NCBI GenBank assembly: GCA_029570205.1
Contig: JAKQSI010000128.1
Location: 4,121 to 68,120, forward strand
From: Candidatus Omnitrophota bacterium
GTDB taxonomy: Bacteria > Hinthialibacterota > Hinthialibacteria > Hinthialibacterales > JAKPRU01
Direction of reading: 5' to 3'
Length of the DNA stretch: 64,000 nucleotides
Positions 38,345 through 47,085 of this stretch are shown piece by piece. Both the position numbers and the translations under genes were made by a program. The notes under the pieces are model-generated. The model did no database searches. It worked only from the letters and a program-made list of their open reading frames with translations, and was not told the DNA's origin. Positions within the stretch are counted from its first letter, which is position 1. Each line of letters starts with the position of its first letter.

Positions 38345-40711
38345 ATGCCGAGCATTCGCCCGCACGAGGTTCTGTCAGAAGCGTGGAATGAGATCGAGGA
38401 ACCGCGTCGCAAGGAGATATCGTCTCTGGTTCTATTTGCCACGGCGATTATCTTAGCGCTTGCCCTGGTGACCTCTGATCCTGCCGATATTGCCGGCGCC
38501 GCCGGATCGCAAGACGGGGGTGCGGCGATACACAACTGGATCGGCAAACCGGGCGCTTATCTGGCCTATGCCTGTTTCGCGCTGTTCGGCTGGTGTGGAA
38601 TGGCGCTTCCGATTGCCGTCGGGTATGTTGCGGTATGTCGGTTTCACGGTATCCGACGTCGGCAGATGGGGTGGGCGGAATACGCGGGAATTGTGCTTCT
38701 GCTGGCCTCCAGTTGTTCCTTCCTGTCGGCCTTTCATCTCTTGAGCGATCGCGCCGATTCGGTGGAATCGGCCTGGCATAGCGGCGGGGCGCTCGGATTT
38801 TTCCTGGCTCACCGGGTCCTCACGCTTGGAAAAGTGGGAGGGATGATTATCAATGTAGCGGTCTGGGTGATCGGATTTCTTCTGGCTACACCGTTTCTCA
38901 TTTCCGATCTGTTCCGTCGGTCGTATCGGACCGGTATGGATCTCTATGACCGATGGCGCCGGCCGGTGGATGAAGAGGACATGGAGCACGACCTGGAACC
39001 CCTGGAACCGTTCGACGCGGAACCCTCCATCCGTACAAAGGACTCTTTCGATTCCACCCTTCTCCCCCCCCTGAAAACCGTCGAGGAACTTGAAACGGAA
39101 TCCGCTCTTCCGGAATTCGATGACGAGTCGTCTCCGACATACGGAAATGGAACACCCAAAAAGAAACGCAAGGATGTCGAAGAACTCGAACCGCTGATTG
39201 TGACTAATGACAATCGCCACGCCCCGGAACGTGACCGGAGTGTCAATTATGTCGAGACTCCCAATAATGACAACTATCAACTTCCGCCTCTTGCATTGCT
39301 CAAGAAATCTACCGGCGGGCAACCGGATCTGGCACGGGATGAAATCCTTTACAATTCGCGGATCCTGGAAAGTACCCTGAGTGATTTCGGAATCTCTGCC
39401 CGCGTAGTGGAAGTGAACTACGGACCCACCATTACCTGCTATGAACTGGAACCCGCCCCCGGTATCAAGATCAGTCGGATTGAAAACCTGGCGAACGACA
39501 TTACCCGCGCTCTCAAAGCCTGCACGGTGCGTATTGTGGCGCCTATTCCGGGCAAGGGAACGGTCGGTGTAGAGGTTCCAAACAAGCACCGATCCGATGT
39601 ATTTCTTCGGGATGTTTTGGGATCGGAGGTCTATCAGCGCCATCCGAGCAAACTCAAGATCGCGCTCGGAAAAACCATTACCGGCGAGCCGTTCAGTTTC
39701 GATTTGCGTCAGGCTCCGCACCTGTTGATCGCCGGTGCGACCGGTTCCGGGAAATCGGTCTGCGTCAATTCCATTATCAGCTCGATTCTGTACAACGCGG
39801 CGCCCCATGAGGTGAAACTGCTGCTGATTGATCCCAAACAGGTCGAACTCGCGCTGTATCACGATATCCCGCACCTGCTGGCTCCTGTGGTAACCGATCC
39901 GAAACGGGCGGGCGCGGCGCTGCGCTGGGCGGTAGAGGAAATGGAAAACCGATACCGTTACCTGAAACATGCCGGTGTGCGCAATATCGGCGAATATAAT
40001 GAAAAACGTAAACAGGACTATGCCGACGAGGAAATCGTTGTGCTGCCGTCGTTCCTGCCGTACATCGTCATTCTGATTGATGAGTTAGCCGATTTGATGA
40101 TGATCGCCCGCGCCGAAGTGGAATCCATGATCGCCCGACTGGCGGCCATGGCCCGAGCGGTGGGGATTCACCTGGTATTGGCCACACAGCGCCCGTCGGT
40201 TGATGTTCTAACCGGCGTCATCAAGAATAACTTCCCCGCGCGGATCGCATTCCAGGTTTCTTCCACAACGGATTCCCGAACCATCCTGGATATGAAAGGC
40301 GCCGAATCGCTGATGGGACGCGGGGATATGTTGTTCACGCCCGGCGGCGCAGGCCGACCGGAACGCCTTCAGGGATGTTTTGTTTCCAGCGAAGAGGTTG
40401 CCCATCTCGTAGATTTTGTGAAAAATCAGCAAGAGGTACAGTACATCCAGGATGAATTTGTGCCCATGGACGAGGACAAAGAGAGCGAGTATGGGGAATT
40501 CTCCGATACTGACGATTATGACGAGCTGTTCGACGAGGCAGTGCGGATTGTTCTGGAAAATGACTCCGCCTCTACCTCTCTACTCCAACGTCGAATGAAA
40601 ATCGGCTACGGCCGGGCCGCCCGCCTTCTGGACCTAATGGAGGACAAGCAGATTGTCGGCCCGCCGCGCGGCAGCAAACCCCGCGAAATTATCCTGCGCA
40701 AGACACCATAA
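38345..40711 (+). CDS. ftsK: DNA translocase FtsK/SpoIIIE
   Basis: 788 aa from ATG 38345 (AGGAG at 38332-38336); GTG 38327 is in frame but unsupported. Four membrane segments in the first 190 residues, then a proline/acid-rich linker (to about 300), the alpha domain (YNSRILESTLSDFG, GVEVPNKHRSDV), and the RecA-like beta domain with Walker A GATGSGKS (G464) and Walker B ILIDELADLMM; TQRPSVDVLTGVIKNN follows. The C-terminal gamma winged helix is present (LFDEAVRIVLEND, LLQRRMKIGYGRAARLLDLM). It pumps chromosome ends at the division septum and activates XerCD at dif. Confidence 0.95.
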   Translation: MPSIRPHEVLSEAWNEIEEPRRKEISSLVLFATAIILALALVTSDPADIAGAAGSQDGGAAIHNWIGKPGAYLAYACFALFGWCGMALPIAVGYVAVCRFHGIRRRQMGWAEYAGIVLLLASSCSFLSAFHLLSDRADSVESAWHSGGALGFFLAHRVLTLGKVGGMIINVAVWVIGFLLATPFLISDLFRRSYRTGMDLYDRWRRPVDEEDMEHDLEPLEPFDAEPSIRTKDSFDSTLLPPLKTVEELETESALPEFDDESSPTYGNGTPKKKRKDVEELEPLIVTNDNRHAPERDRSVNYVETPNNDNYQLPPLALLKKSTGGQPDLARDEILYNSRILESTLSDFGISARVVEVNYGPTITCYELEPAPGIKISRIENLANDITRALKACTVRIVAPIPGKGTVGVEVPNKHRSDVFLRDVLGSEVYQRHPSKLKIALGKTITGEPFSFDLRQAPHLLIAGATGSGKSVCVNSIISSILYNAAPHEVKLLLIDPKQVELALYHDIPHLLAPVVTDPKRAGAALRWAVEEMENRYRYLKHAGVRNIGEYNEKRKQDYADEEIVVLPSFLPYIVILIDELADLMMIARAEVESMIARLAAMARAVGIHLVLATQRPSVDVLTGVIKNNFPARIAFQVSSTTDSRTILDMKGAESLMGRGDMLFTPGGAGRPERLQGCFVSSEEVAHLVDFVKNQQEVQYIQDEFVPMDEDKESEYGEFSDTDDYDELFDEAVRIVLENDSASTSLLQRRMKIGYGRAARLLDLMEDKQIVGPPRGSKPREIILRKTP

Positions 40712-40807
40712 TTGTACTCCCTTCACCGCCATAGACACGGGGTTCCATGGCCATGACCAGGGTGGGAGATTTTCCGGTCAACCACGGATGGGCTGCGGCT
40801 TATGGTA

Positions 40808-40832
40808 GAGGCAGGCCTCCGTGCCTGCCTGT
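40808..40832. repeat. GAGGCAGGCCTCCGTGCCTGC repeat
   Basis: GCAGGC...GCCTGC palindrome just beyond the convergent ends of ftsK and the GT2 gene; related to the 24911 family. Confidence 0.45.
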
Positions 40833-40837
40833 CTCCT

Positions 40838-41800
40838 TCATGCAAAATGAATGGTTTCCCGAATCCGGTAAATCGGTTTCTGTTTTGATTCGTGGTAAAT
40901 GCGGGTTAGTAATTCGGCTAACAATCCCAGCATAATCATTTGCGCGCCGAGCAGCGCCAGGAACACCGCCAGCAAAAGAATCGGATTTCGGTGCGCTTTC
41001 TGACCGGTGAGGAACTTGTCTACTAATACCCACACCCCGCACAGGAATCCCGCGCCCATCAGTGTCCCGGCGATGGCTCCGAAGAAATGAATAGGGCGTG
41101 TAATATAACTCCCCAACAGCAGCAACACCAGCAAATCCAGCAGCACCTTCGGTGTCCGCTCTAACCCGTACTTTGCTTTCCCATACCGACGTGGATGATG
41201 GCGAACCGGTATCTCGCAAATCCGCGCTCCGAGTTGCGCCCCATATACCGGAAGGAATCGGTGCATCTCGCCGTATAGCGATACTTCTTTAAGCATATCC
41301 GCTTTGGAGGCGCGCAACGTACAACCGATATCGTGCAATTGCAGGCCGGACACAGCGCGCACAAGTTGATTCGCGGTCCAGGAAGAAAGCCGCCGCAACA
41401 GAGAATCCCGGCGATCTTTCCGCCGACCGCAAACAATATCATATCCCTCGGACATCTTTTCGATCAGGATCGGGATGTCGGCCGGGTCGTTCTGCAAGTC
41501 AGCGTCCAGCGTGACAATAATTTCTCCTTCCGCACAGTCGATGCCCGCCGCCAGAGCCGCTGTCTGGCCGAAATTCTTCCGGAAAACCAGCACGCGAATC
41601 CGGGGGTCTCGCCGTGCCAGCTCGCGCAGGACATCCAGCGAACGGTCCGTGCTTCCGTCATCGATGTACAGCACTTCATACGCTCTGCCGAGCGGCTCAA
41701 GCGCAGCCACCAGCGCGGCATGGAGCGGCGTTAAACTCTGTTCCTCGTTGAACACCGGAATGACGACGGAAATATCCACACTACCGGACGACTCGGCCAT
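40838..41800 (-). CDS. Dolichol-phosphate-mannose-synthase-like GT2 glycosyltransferase with membrane C-terminus
   Basis: 320 aa from ATG 41800 (GGGAGGA eight bases upstream; ATG 41815 is less well placed). Starts DISVVIPVFNEEQSLTPL, with IDDGSTDRSLDVL and TLDADLQNDPADI, the DxD metal site; SSWTANQLVRAVSGLQLHDIG(CTLRA) is the usual acceptor region. Two membrane segments at the end (FFGAIAGTLMGAGFL and LLLAVFLALLGAQMIM). It would build a polyprenyl-phosphate-sugar for GT-C enzymes such as the protein at 2-1171. It is the last host-type gene before the phage-like block. Confidence 0.87.
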   Translation of the reverse strand: MAESSGSVDISVVIPVFNEEQSLTPLHAALVAALEPLGRAYEVLYIDDGSTDRSLDVLRELARRDPRIRVLVFRKNFGQTAALAAGIDCAEGEIIVTLDADLQNDPADIPILIEKMSEGYDIVCGRRKDRRDSLLRRLSSWTANQLVRAVSGLQLHDIGCTLRASKADMLKEVSLYGEMHRFLPVYGAQLGARICEIPVRHHPRRYGKAKYGLERTPKVLLDLLVLLLLGSYITRPIHFFGAIAGTLMGAGFLCGVWVLVDKFLTGQKAHRNPILLLAVFLALLGAQMIMLGLLAELLTRIYHESKQKPIYRIRETIHFA

Positions 41801-41968
41801 CGGAAATCCTCCCATTTCGTAGTCATTCGACTATAGCAAGTCTGCTCCCGAATGCCAATAACAGCCGATCTTTTTCAACAAGTTCCTTTGTGCATCTCCC
41901 CGGAAAATCCAAAAATGTGCGCCGTTTCACTAATCAATAGAAAGGCAATCGAAAAAAAAGGAAAGACG

Positions 41969-42493
41969 ATGGAACAGCCTGCCGCTAACCGAAATGACTC
42001 ACTGCGAATGGGAATGCTGCAAGTCAGAAGTCTCGCGTATGCCTTCGCCGAACAGTCCGAGAATCTCCGAATGCTCCGGCAAGAATACGGCGAATTGGAA
42101 AAGAAACAGGATGCCCTCGAGGCCGGTCAGGAACGATGGCGGGATATCCTCGAATTGGGAAAGCAGTCTCTTCAGCGGATCCGCAAGGAGACGGAGATAC
42201 GAATGCGCACGATTGTCCTCACCACCGGCGAAGAGGAACGTCTTTCGGAACTGCAAAAACATCTCGCCAGGCCGGACCTGACGGTTTCTGAATTGACAAA
42301 TCTTCATGCGCGGATATCCGAGGAGTTTCGGCTTCTATTTCCCACACGTCCCCATTCGTTGACTACCGATCGACAGGCGGCAGTCGATGTGCCCGCCGAT
42401 TTCCTGAACGAATATCGTTTTCGAGGCGAATCACCTCATTCATACATTCCATTAACAGACAAGGAGAACACACATGGCACGGTCCGTAGATAA
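41969..42493 (+). CDS. Phage-like coiled-coil protein (possible scaffold or pre-capsid factor)
   Basis: 174 aa from ATG 41969 (AAGGAAA upstream). Mostly helical with a heptad-rich part LRQEYGELEKKQDALEAG. No named family recognised. Position directly before a decoration protein and capsid suggests a scaffold or minor head protein; the stop overlaps the next start by 20 bases. Start of an uninterrupted plus-strand block to 50762. Confidence 0.6.
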   Translation: MEQPAANRNDSLRMGMLQVRSLAYAFAEQSENLRMLRQEYGELEKKQDALEAGQERWRDILELGKQSLQRIRKETEIRMRTIVLTTGEEERLSELQKHLARPDLTVSELTNLHARISEEFRLLFPTRPHSLTTDRQAAVDVPADFLNEYRFRGESPHSYIPLTDKENTHGTVRR

Positions 42494-42887
42494 CAACGGG
42501 GTCGGGGCCTTATACGCCACGTTTCAGATCGACACGACCGCGGGGGTCTATGACCTCACAATAAACAACTTGGGCGATGCGGTATCGCTGTCCGCGAGTA
42601 ATGAGGTCGACCACGGCTCGGACGGCGGAGTGCTGCTCGGCAGGCTGGAGCATGTCGGCGACGGTCTTGCGACGGTACAGATTGCAGGTGTCGCCCGGTT
42701 TGCCCTGAATACCGACAAGACCGCACCTGTTGTCGGTAACGGTGTCGTTGTGGACGGCGCGGGAAAAGTCTACAAGGCTCCCGCTATAGCCGAGGGTTCC
42801 GATGTCCCCGCCGGGGGAAATCCGGCACGCGGTATGGTCATCGCCGTGGATTCCGTTAACCACACCTGCGATGTCCTTCTGGGTTGA
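42474..42887 (+). CDS. Phage capsid decoration-like protein
   Basis: 137 aa, ATG 42474 with AAGGAG upstream. Beta-rich small protein (GVYDLTINNLGDAVSLSASN, then GRLEHVGDGLATVQIAGVA and GNGVVVDGAGKVYKAP), a pattern like DUF2190/head-decoration proteins that precede capsid genes. Assignment rests on position and composition. Confidence 0.6.
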   Translation: MARSVDNNGVGALYATFQIDTTAGVYDLTINNLGDAVSLSASNEVDHGSDGGVLLGRLEHVGDGLATVQIAGVARFALNTDKTAPVVGNGVVVDGAGKVYKAPAIAEGSDVPAGGNPARGMVIAVDSVNHTCDVLLG

Positions 42888-42930
42888 TCGCATTCCACTC
42901 TATTAGCCATTCAGTCAAGGAGAATTGATC

Positions 42931-43995
42931 ATGTTGATTCCTGAAGAACAACGAACGGGATTGCCCACGCAGTTGCAGCGCGCCGCCGGCATTCCACTGC
43001 ATCCCGGATTGTATAGCGAAGCCCGGCAGCGAGGCGTTCACCTCTCCGGCTACCTGGAGGAACTCGATCCCTCCGGCGCGGAATCGGCCCTGGATGCGTT
43101 CGAGCGACAGCTGGCCCTGGCCGGTATCAAGGTCAGCGGCCCCGAATCCAGCATCATCGACCGATTTTTCGCTACGCAGGAAAGTGCGGTCCTGTTTCCT
43201 GAATTTGTCGCCCGCTCCGTGCGGATCGGCAAAGACGATTTCACCAAATTAGGCAAGATTGTTGCGAATCGCACACGGGTGGATGACAACACTTACAAGG
43301 CGATCTACATGGACGACTCGGTTCTTGCCGACAGCGACAAACGTCTTGCGACAGTAGCCGAAGGCGCGGCCCTTCCGAAAATCGAGCTGGAAACAGCGGA
43401 ACATTCCATCCAACTCTACAAGTACGGCCGTTACCTGGAGGCCACCTACGAGGCCATCCGCCGGAAGCGAGCCAATGTGATTGCGTATTTCCTGCGCGCG
43501 GTCGGGGTACAGATTCAGCGTGACAAGTTCGCCGATGCCGTCGGAGTTCTCATTAACGGTGACGGGAACAACAACGCGGCTTCCGTTGTGGAAACAGCAA
43601 CGAGCGGCACGGTCACATACACAGACTTGGTGAAGTTCAAACTGTCCCTCGACCCATACGAAATGAATGTCCTGGTAATCAGCCAGGAAACGGCAAAAAC
43701 CATTTTGGGCCTGAATGAATTCAAAGAGCCTCTGGTTGCCGAGAAATTCCAGAAGTCCGGTGAAATGATCAGGTTATTCGGCGCCGAGATCCTGGTAGAC
43801 AATTCAGTAACGGACGATTTGATCGTGGGGCTGGATCGTCGATTCGCGCTGGAAGAGGTGTACGAAACCGAGGTTATGACCGAGAGCGAGCGGCTGATCC
43901 GTCAGCAGATCGAAGGGACGGCTATTTCGGAAGTCGCCGGTTTCGCGAAAGTGATCCGATCCGCCTGCAAAGTTCTCGACACGGTTCATGCATAA
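42931..43995 (+). CDS. Phage major capsid protein (HK97-type fold likely)
   Basis: 354 aa from ATG 42931 (AAGGAG at 42917-42922). After an N-terminal extension of about 70 residues, SIIDRFFATQESAVLFPEFV starts the core I associate with capsid proteins of Gram-positive siphophages, followed by YKAIYMDDSV, VAEGAALPKIELETAEHSI and LYKYGRYLEATYEAIRRKR. The C-terminal part LVDNSVTDDLIVGLDRRFAL and a fusion of E/R-rich helices completes it. Encapsulins share the fold but lack the neighbouring decoration and tail genes. Confidence 0.82.
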   Translation: MLIPEEQRTGLPTQLQRAAGIPLHPGLYSEARQRGVHLSGYLEELDPSGAESALDAFERQLALAGIKVSGPESSIIDRFFATQESAVLFPEFVARSVRIGKDDFTKLGKIVANRTRVDDNTYKAIYMDDSVLADSDKRLATVAEGAALPKIELETAEHSIQLYKYGRYLEATYEAIRRKRANVIAYFLRAVGVQIQRDKFADAVGVLINGDGNNNAASVVETATSGTVTYTDLVKFKLSLDPYEMNVLVISQETAKTILGLNEFKEPLVAEKFQKSGEMIRLFGAEILVDNSVTDDLIVGLDRRFALEEVYETEVMTESERLIRQQIEGTAISEVAGFAKVIRSACKVLDTVHA

Positions 43996-44019
43996 TCTTT
44001 CTTTGTAGAGGCGGCGCAA

Positions 44020-44041
44020 GGGGCGACGCATCCGTCGCCCC
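44020..44041. repeat. Perfect hairpin GGGGCGACG/CGTCGCCCC
   Basis: Nine-base-pair stem with loop CATC between two phage-like genes; the type of GC-rich palindrome also seen at 16546. It is a genome-wide-looking repeat inside the phage block. Confidence 0.7.
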
Positions 44042-44080
44042 TGCGATTGCCTGAGATACCTGGAAACAGAGGAACCTACC

Positions 44081-44470
44081 ATGGCGTTTACCAATGAATC
44101 CCTTGTCCGCCAACGGGGCCTGATGCGGCTGTTTGATGAGGTTCCATTCGATTTCGTTAGCCGATGTATCGACACGGCGCATCTGCGAGTGACGGAGGCG
44201 ATTGTCGAAATCTCCGAAAACGAACCGCCCTTGCCTGTCGTTGAAGCGGAAACGGATCTCGCCATGGCAGAGATCATCAGGCGGCTGGCGGTCTCCAGAG
44301 AGATCAATCAACAATCGTATAGAACCCCTGAAATCAGTTTGGAAAGTAGAGATCGGGCCGAGCGATATCTCGCCTTGGCCTCATTGGAAGAATTACAAGC
44401 CTGGAGCCGCCTGCAGCCTTACTTAAAACACCCCGGTCCCCTGCCCTGGGCGATGCAACGCCCGCGCTGA
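44081..44470 (+). CDS. Phage-block hypothetical protein (possible head-tail connector)
   Basis: 129 aa, largely helical, MAFTNESLVRQRGLMRLFDE at the N-terminus. No domain recognised. Small helical protein directly after the capsid gene is where connector/adaptor proteins usually sit; that is inference. Confidence 0.5.
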   Translation: MAFTNESLVRQRGLMRLFDEVPFDFVSRCIDTAHLRVTEAIVEISENEPPLPVVEAETDLAMAEIIRRLAVSREINQQSYRTPEISLESRDRAERYLALASLEELQAWSRLQPYLKHPGPLPWAMQRPR

Positions 44471-44508
44471 GTTAGACATTCCATTCAGCGCAATAAGAAA
44501 GTAGAAGA

Positions 44509-45189
44509 ATGATTCGGATTGGAACCTTTCTGTTTCCCGAAGAATCCTCCTGGTGGCGATCGACTACTCTGGAGGCGCTGTCGAAAGAGCGACGTGAAAT
44601 CGTGATTCGGGCCGTCCTGTCCCATCCCGACGGTCCTCTCGCCTTGCGAAAGCAGCTGGAAACATTGGAGCAGGAAGTCGAGCGTCTGGATCGCGGAGAA
44701 GCGGCGCTGAGTCTTCACTCCGGGCGGTTCTTTGAGGGGCGGCGACGTGAGTTGTCCGTCGTACTGTCCCCACGGGAAGATGCCGCTCGAATCTCCCTCA
44801 AGATGCTGACCCTTGACCGCTTTGAGCGCAGTGATGTGCTGCACCGCCTGAACGCAGACATATCTCCGCCGGGTAATTCCATATACCTCCTGAATCGCGG
44901 CAACTTCCCGACACCGCCGGCGTTTCAAGTTCGGCCGGAGGAAGCGATGACGCGGTTCCGCATCGAGATCGGCACGGAATCATTGAACTACAGCGGATCG
45001 TTGAACTCCGGAGACATACTGAACATTGACTGCGAACACGGGATCGCTCTGTTGAACAACGACGAGAATACCACAAATCTGGTAGATGAATTTCCCCGGC
45101 TTCCAAGCGGATGGAACACGGTTACTTTACGGAGTGAGACCGCTGCGGACGGTACATGGGAGATTCAATACCGCGATCTGTGGGTCTGA
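44509..45189 (+). CDS. Distal tail (Dit-like) protein
   Basis: 226 aa. N-terminal helical part LEQEVERLDRGEAALSLHSG followed by a beta sandwich ending SLNSGDILNIDCEHGIALLN and FPRLPSGWNTVTL, the strand pattern of siphophage distal-tail proteins (GDxLxIDCENGTVxLNG). Located before the fibre genes as expected. Confidence 0.55.
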   Translation: MIRIGTFLFPEESSWWRSTTLEALSKERREIVIRAVLSHPDGPLALRKQLETLEQEVERLDRGEAALSLHSGRFFEGRRRELSVVLSPREDAARISLKMLTLDRFERSDVLHRLNADISPPGNSIYLLNRGNFPTPPAFQVRPEEAMTRFRIEIGTESLNYSGSLNSGDILNIDCEHGIALLNNDENTTNLVDEFPRLPSGWNTVTLRSETAADGTWEIQYRDLWV

Positions 45190-45202
45190 ACGGAGGTCTG
45201 CA

Positions 45203-46144
45203 ATGTACCACTCTTATCGAGCCGCGGAAGTGACCGATAGCCATCTCAACGATACGCAGGCGGATCTCGCGGCGATCAACGCGCTCGCGCAAATGCCTCT
45301 CGGGTTGGAGGACGTCTACATCCGCAGCATGTATCTCTGCTCGGATCAGCCGTGCGAGACCGATTGGTCACAATTTACGCCCAGGGCATTGGAGCAAATC
45401 CGCCGTCTGGTTGTCGGGCAATCGGTAATCGGCGGGCACGACCGGCGCACGCTTCCTCTGGCACGGTTCTTTAAGGCATCTGTTGTGGAAAGGTTCGGCC
45501 CGAGCGGAGAGCGAGCGTTATGGGTGCAAGCCTGGTTTTATTGGTTGCGGAAGACCAGCGGGGCAACCGATCTCCTACTGAACATCGACGGCGGGATATA
45601 TCGGGAAGTTTCCGTTGCCTGGCGATACCGGCATTGGCGGTGTTCAATTTGTGGAAAAGAAGACGGTGTGTGCGGTCACCGTCCGGGTGACCAGGTAGAG
45701 AATGCCCGTTGTCTTCGTCTGATCGACAGCATTGTAGACGTTCTCGAAGGTTCATTTGTCTACAAGGGGGCGGATAAGGGCGCTGTTGTGGCCGGAGCGC
45801 GGAGCATTCCTGCCGACATGAATGAGGAGGCGGTTCTCTGTATTTGGGAACACGGCCATCCGCTCTTCGATCTCCTCTGTCGGGAGGGATTGCTCTCTGA
45901 TGTGAGAGAGGCTTTCCCGGAGGAATTGCAAGCCCTCGAGGGGTCTGCAACTGACATGTGGGTAGACGATCTCGGACGGGCATTCTCCAGCGGCAGGGAA
46001 CTACACCGCCTTCTCGCACCCGGTGGAGCCTTGGTTACCTGCCGGACAGATTCGATCACTTCTCGCATGACAGACCTGCCGAATTTCCTCGTAACTGAAG
46101 AGGAGGCGGAATCCCCGGCATTGATAGTCCGACGATTGGAGTAA
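45203..46144 (+). CDS. Phage prohead-protease-like protein with unusual C-terminal extension
   Basis: 313 aa from ATG 45203 (CGGAGG at 45190-45195; open frame from 45086 overlaps the Dit-like gene). VYIRSMYLCSDQPCETDW, IGGHDRRTLPLARFFKASVV and GGIYREVSVAWRYRHWRCSI with the zinc knuckle CSICGKEDGVCGHRPGDQ are shared with phage proteins usually placed in the prohead-protease region. Putative catalytic His is in GGHDRRTLP. The last 100 residues (MNEEAVLCIWEHG; LHRLLAPGGALVTCR) resemble a methyltransferase C-terminal strand pair. It lies after tail genes, an unusual order. Confidence 0.55.
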   Translation: MYHSYRAAEVTDSHLNDTQADLAAINALAQMPLGLEDVYIRSMYLCSDQPCETDWSQFTPRALEQIRRLVVGQSVIGGHDRRTLPLARFFKASVVERFGPSGERALWVQAWFYWLRKTSGATDLLLNIDGGIYREVSVAWRYRHWRCSICGKEDGVCGHRPGDQVENARCLRLIDSIVDVLEGSFVYKGADKGAVVAGARSIPADMNEEAVLCIWEHGHPLFDLLCREGLLSDVREAFPEELQALEGSATDMWVDDLGRAFSSGRELHRLLAPGGALVTCRTDSITSRMTDLPNFLVTEEEAESPALIVRRLE

Positions 46145-46152
46145 AGAATCCC

Positions 46153-46944
46153 ATGGCAAACCTGGGAAAATACGATCCGACGCGAGAGTCGCACAGTTCA
46201 TCTCTGTTCATTTACGGAGAGGTTCCGGTATCTTCGGCGAAACTGAACCGCTGGAACGCCAATATCGATGCCTCCCTGGAAGCCGTGAACCTAGCGGTCT
46301 CCCGTCTAGTGAACTCGGATCAGAACGCTGTGTTGGATACGGGCTGTGGAGGATCGCTACGGGTCGCCGCTCAACCGACTCCGAATATGACCGTGCGCAT
46401 CCTGACCGGGGTGGGAATCATTCATCCTTATGTTGTTGCCAAAACCACCGTGGAGACTCTTCCCGGCGAGGGAATGATTGAGCCTCCGGTTTCGGCTTCC
46501 AGGATCGACGTTGTCTACGCTCGCCGGGATGGAGAATCGGGAATTGTAACCGGAGCGGAGGACAGTTCCCCGGTCGCGCCCGGTATTCCCACAGGCGCCA
46601 TGGCCCTGGCAGAAATCTATCTTCGTCCTGGATGCACAGCAATTAAAGAATCGGATGACGGCCTGAACGGTTACCTTGTTGATCTTCGCAAACTCGTAAC
46701 CGTCGGGCCGTCCCACCGTCATTCCGTGGATCAAACGCCGCCGGAGGTTCCTGACGGGGAGACGGTTCATTTCAGCACGGCCCTGCCATTCCGGTTGGGG
46801 ACGCTGGAAGTGTTCCTGAATGGCGTGATGCAGGCAGCCGCGGTGGATTATACAGAAGAGGAGACCTGTCGGGGCTACATCTTTCACAGTCCGCCGCCGG
46901 CAGTGTCGATCATTCAACACCGATATCTCATCAAACAGGAGTAA
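46153..46944 (+). CDS. Phage tail/baseplate-like protein
   Basis: 263 aa. The C-terminal part VHFSTALPFRLGTLEVFLNG followed by VDYTEEETCRG matches receptor-binding or fibre-base domains (LEVYLNG...DYTE). N-terminal part NRWNANIDASLEAVNLAVSR is helical. Stop lies six bases before the next small gene. Confidence 0.55.
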   Translation: MANLGKYDPTRESHSSSLFIYGEVPVSSAKLNRWNANIDASLEAVNLAVSRLVNSDQNAVLDTGCGGSLRVAAQPTPNMTVRILTGVGIIHPYVVAKTTVETLPGEGMIEPPVSASRIDVVYARRDGESGIVTGAEDSSPVAPGIPTGAMALAEIYLRPGCTAIKESDDGLNGYLVDLRKLVTVGPSHRHSVDQTPPEVPDGETVHFSTALPFRLGTLEVFLNGVMQAAAVDYTEEETCRGYIFHSPPPAVSIIQHRYLIKQE

Positions 46945-46950
46945 AGAATT

Positions 46951-47085
46951 ATGAATCCGTTTCTACGTCGATTTCTCACGCTTCTCATCCCGCTCATTCT
47001 CGATTGTATCGAAGAAGCCCTGAACCAGAACGTCACTGAGGAAGGAAGACACGAGAGCAATGAACAATCTGAATCCGACAAGTAA
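46951..47085 (+). CDS. Small membrane-like protein, 44 aa, in phage block
   Basis: 44 codons from ATG 46951, AGGAG nine bases upstream. A short hydrophobic stretch FLTLLIPLILDCI precedes an acidic tail. Overlaps the fibre gene by 26 bases in a different frame. Could be a small holin or leader; below usual gene-finder size. Confidence 0.45.
   Translation: MNPFLRRFLTLLIPLILDCIEEALNQNVTEEGRHESNEQSESDK

Noticed and set aside
42931-43995. Encapsulin nanocompartment
   Set aside because: Shares the HK97 fold in principle, but decoration, tail, fibre, holin and lysin genes surround it and no cargo enzyme with targeting tail is seen.
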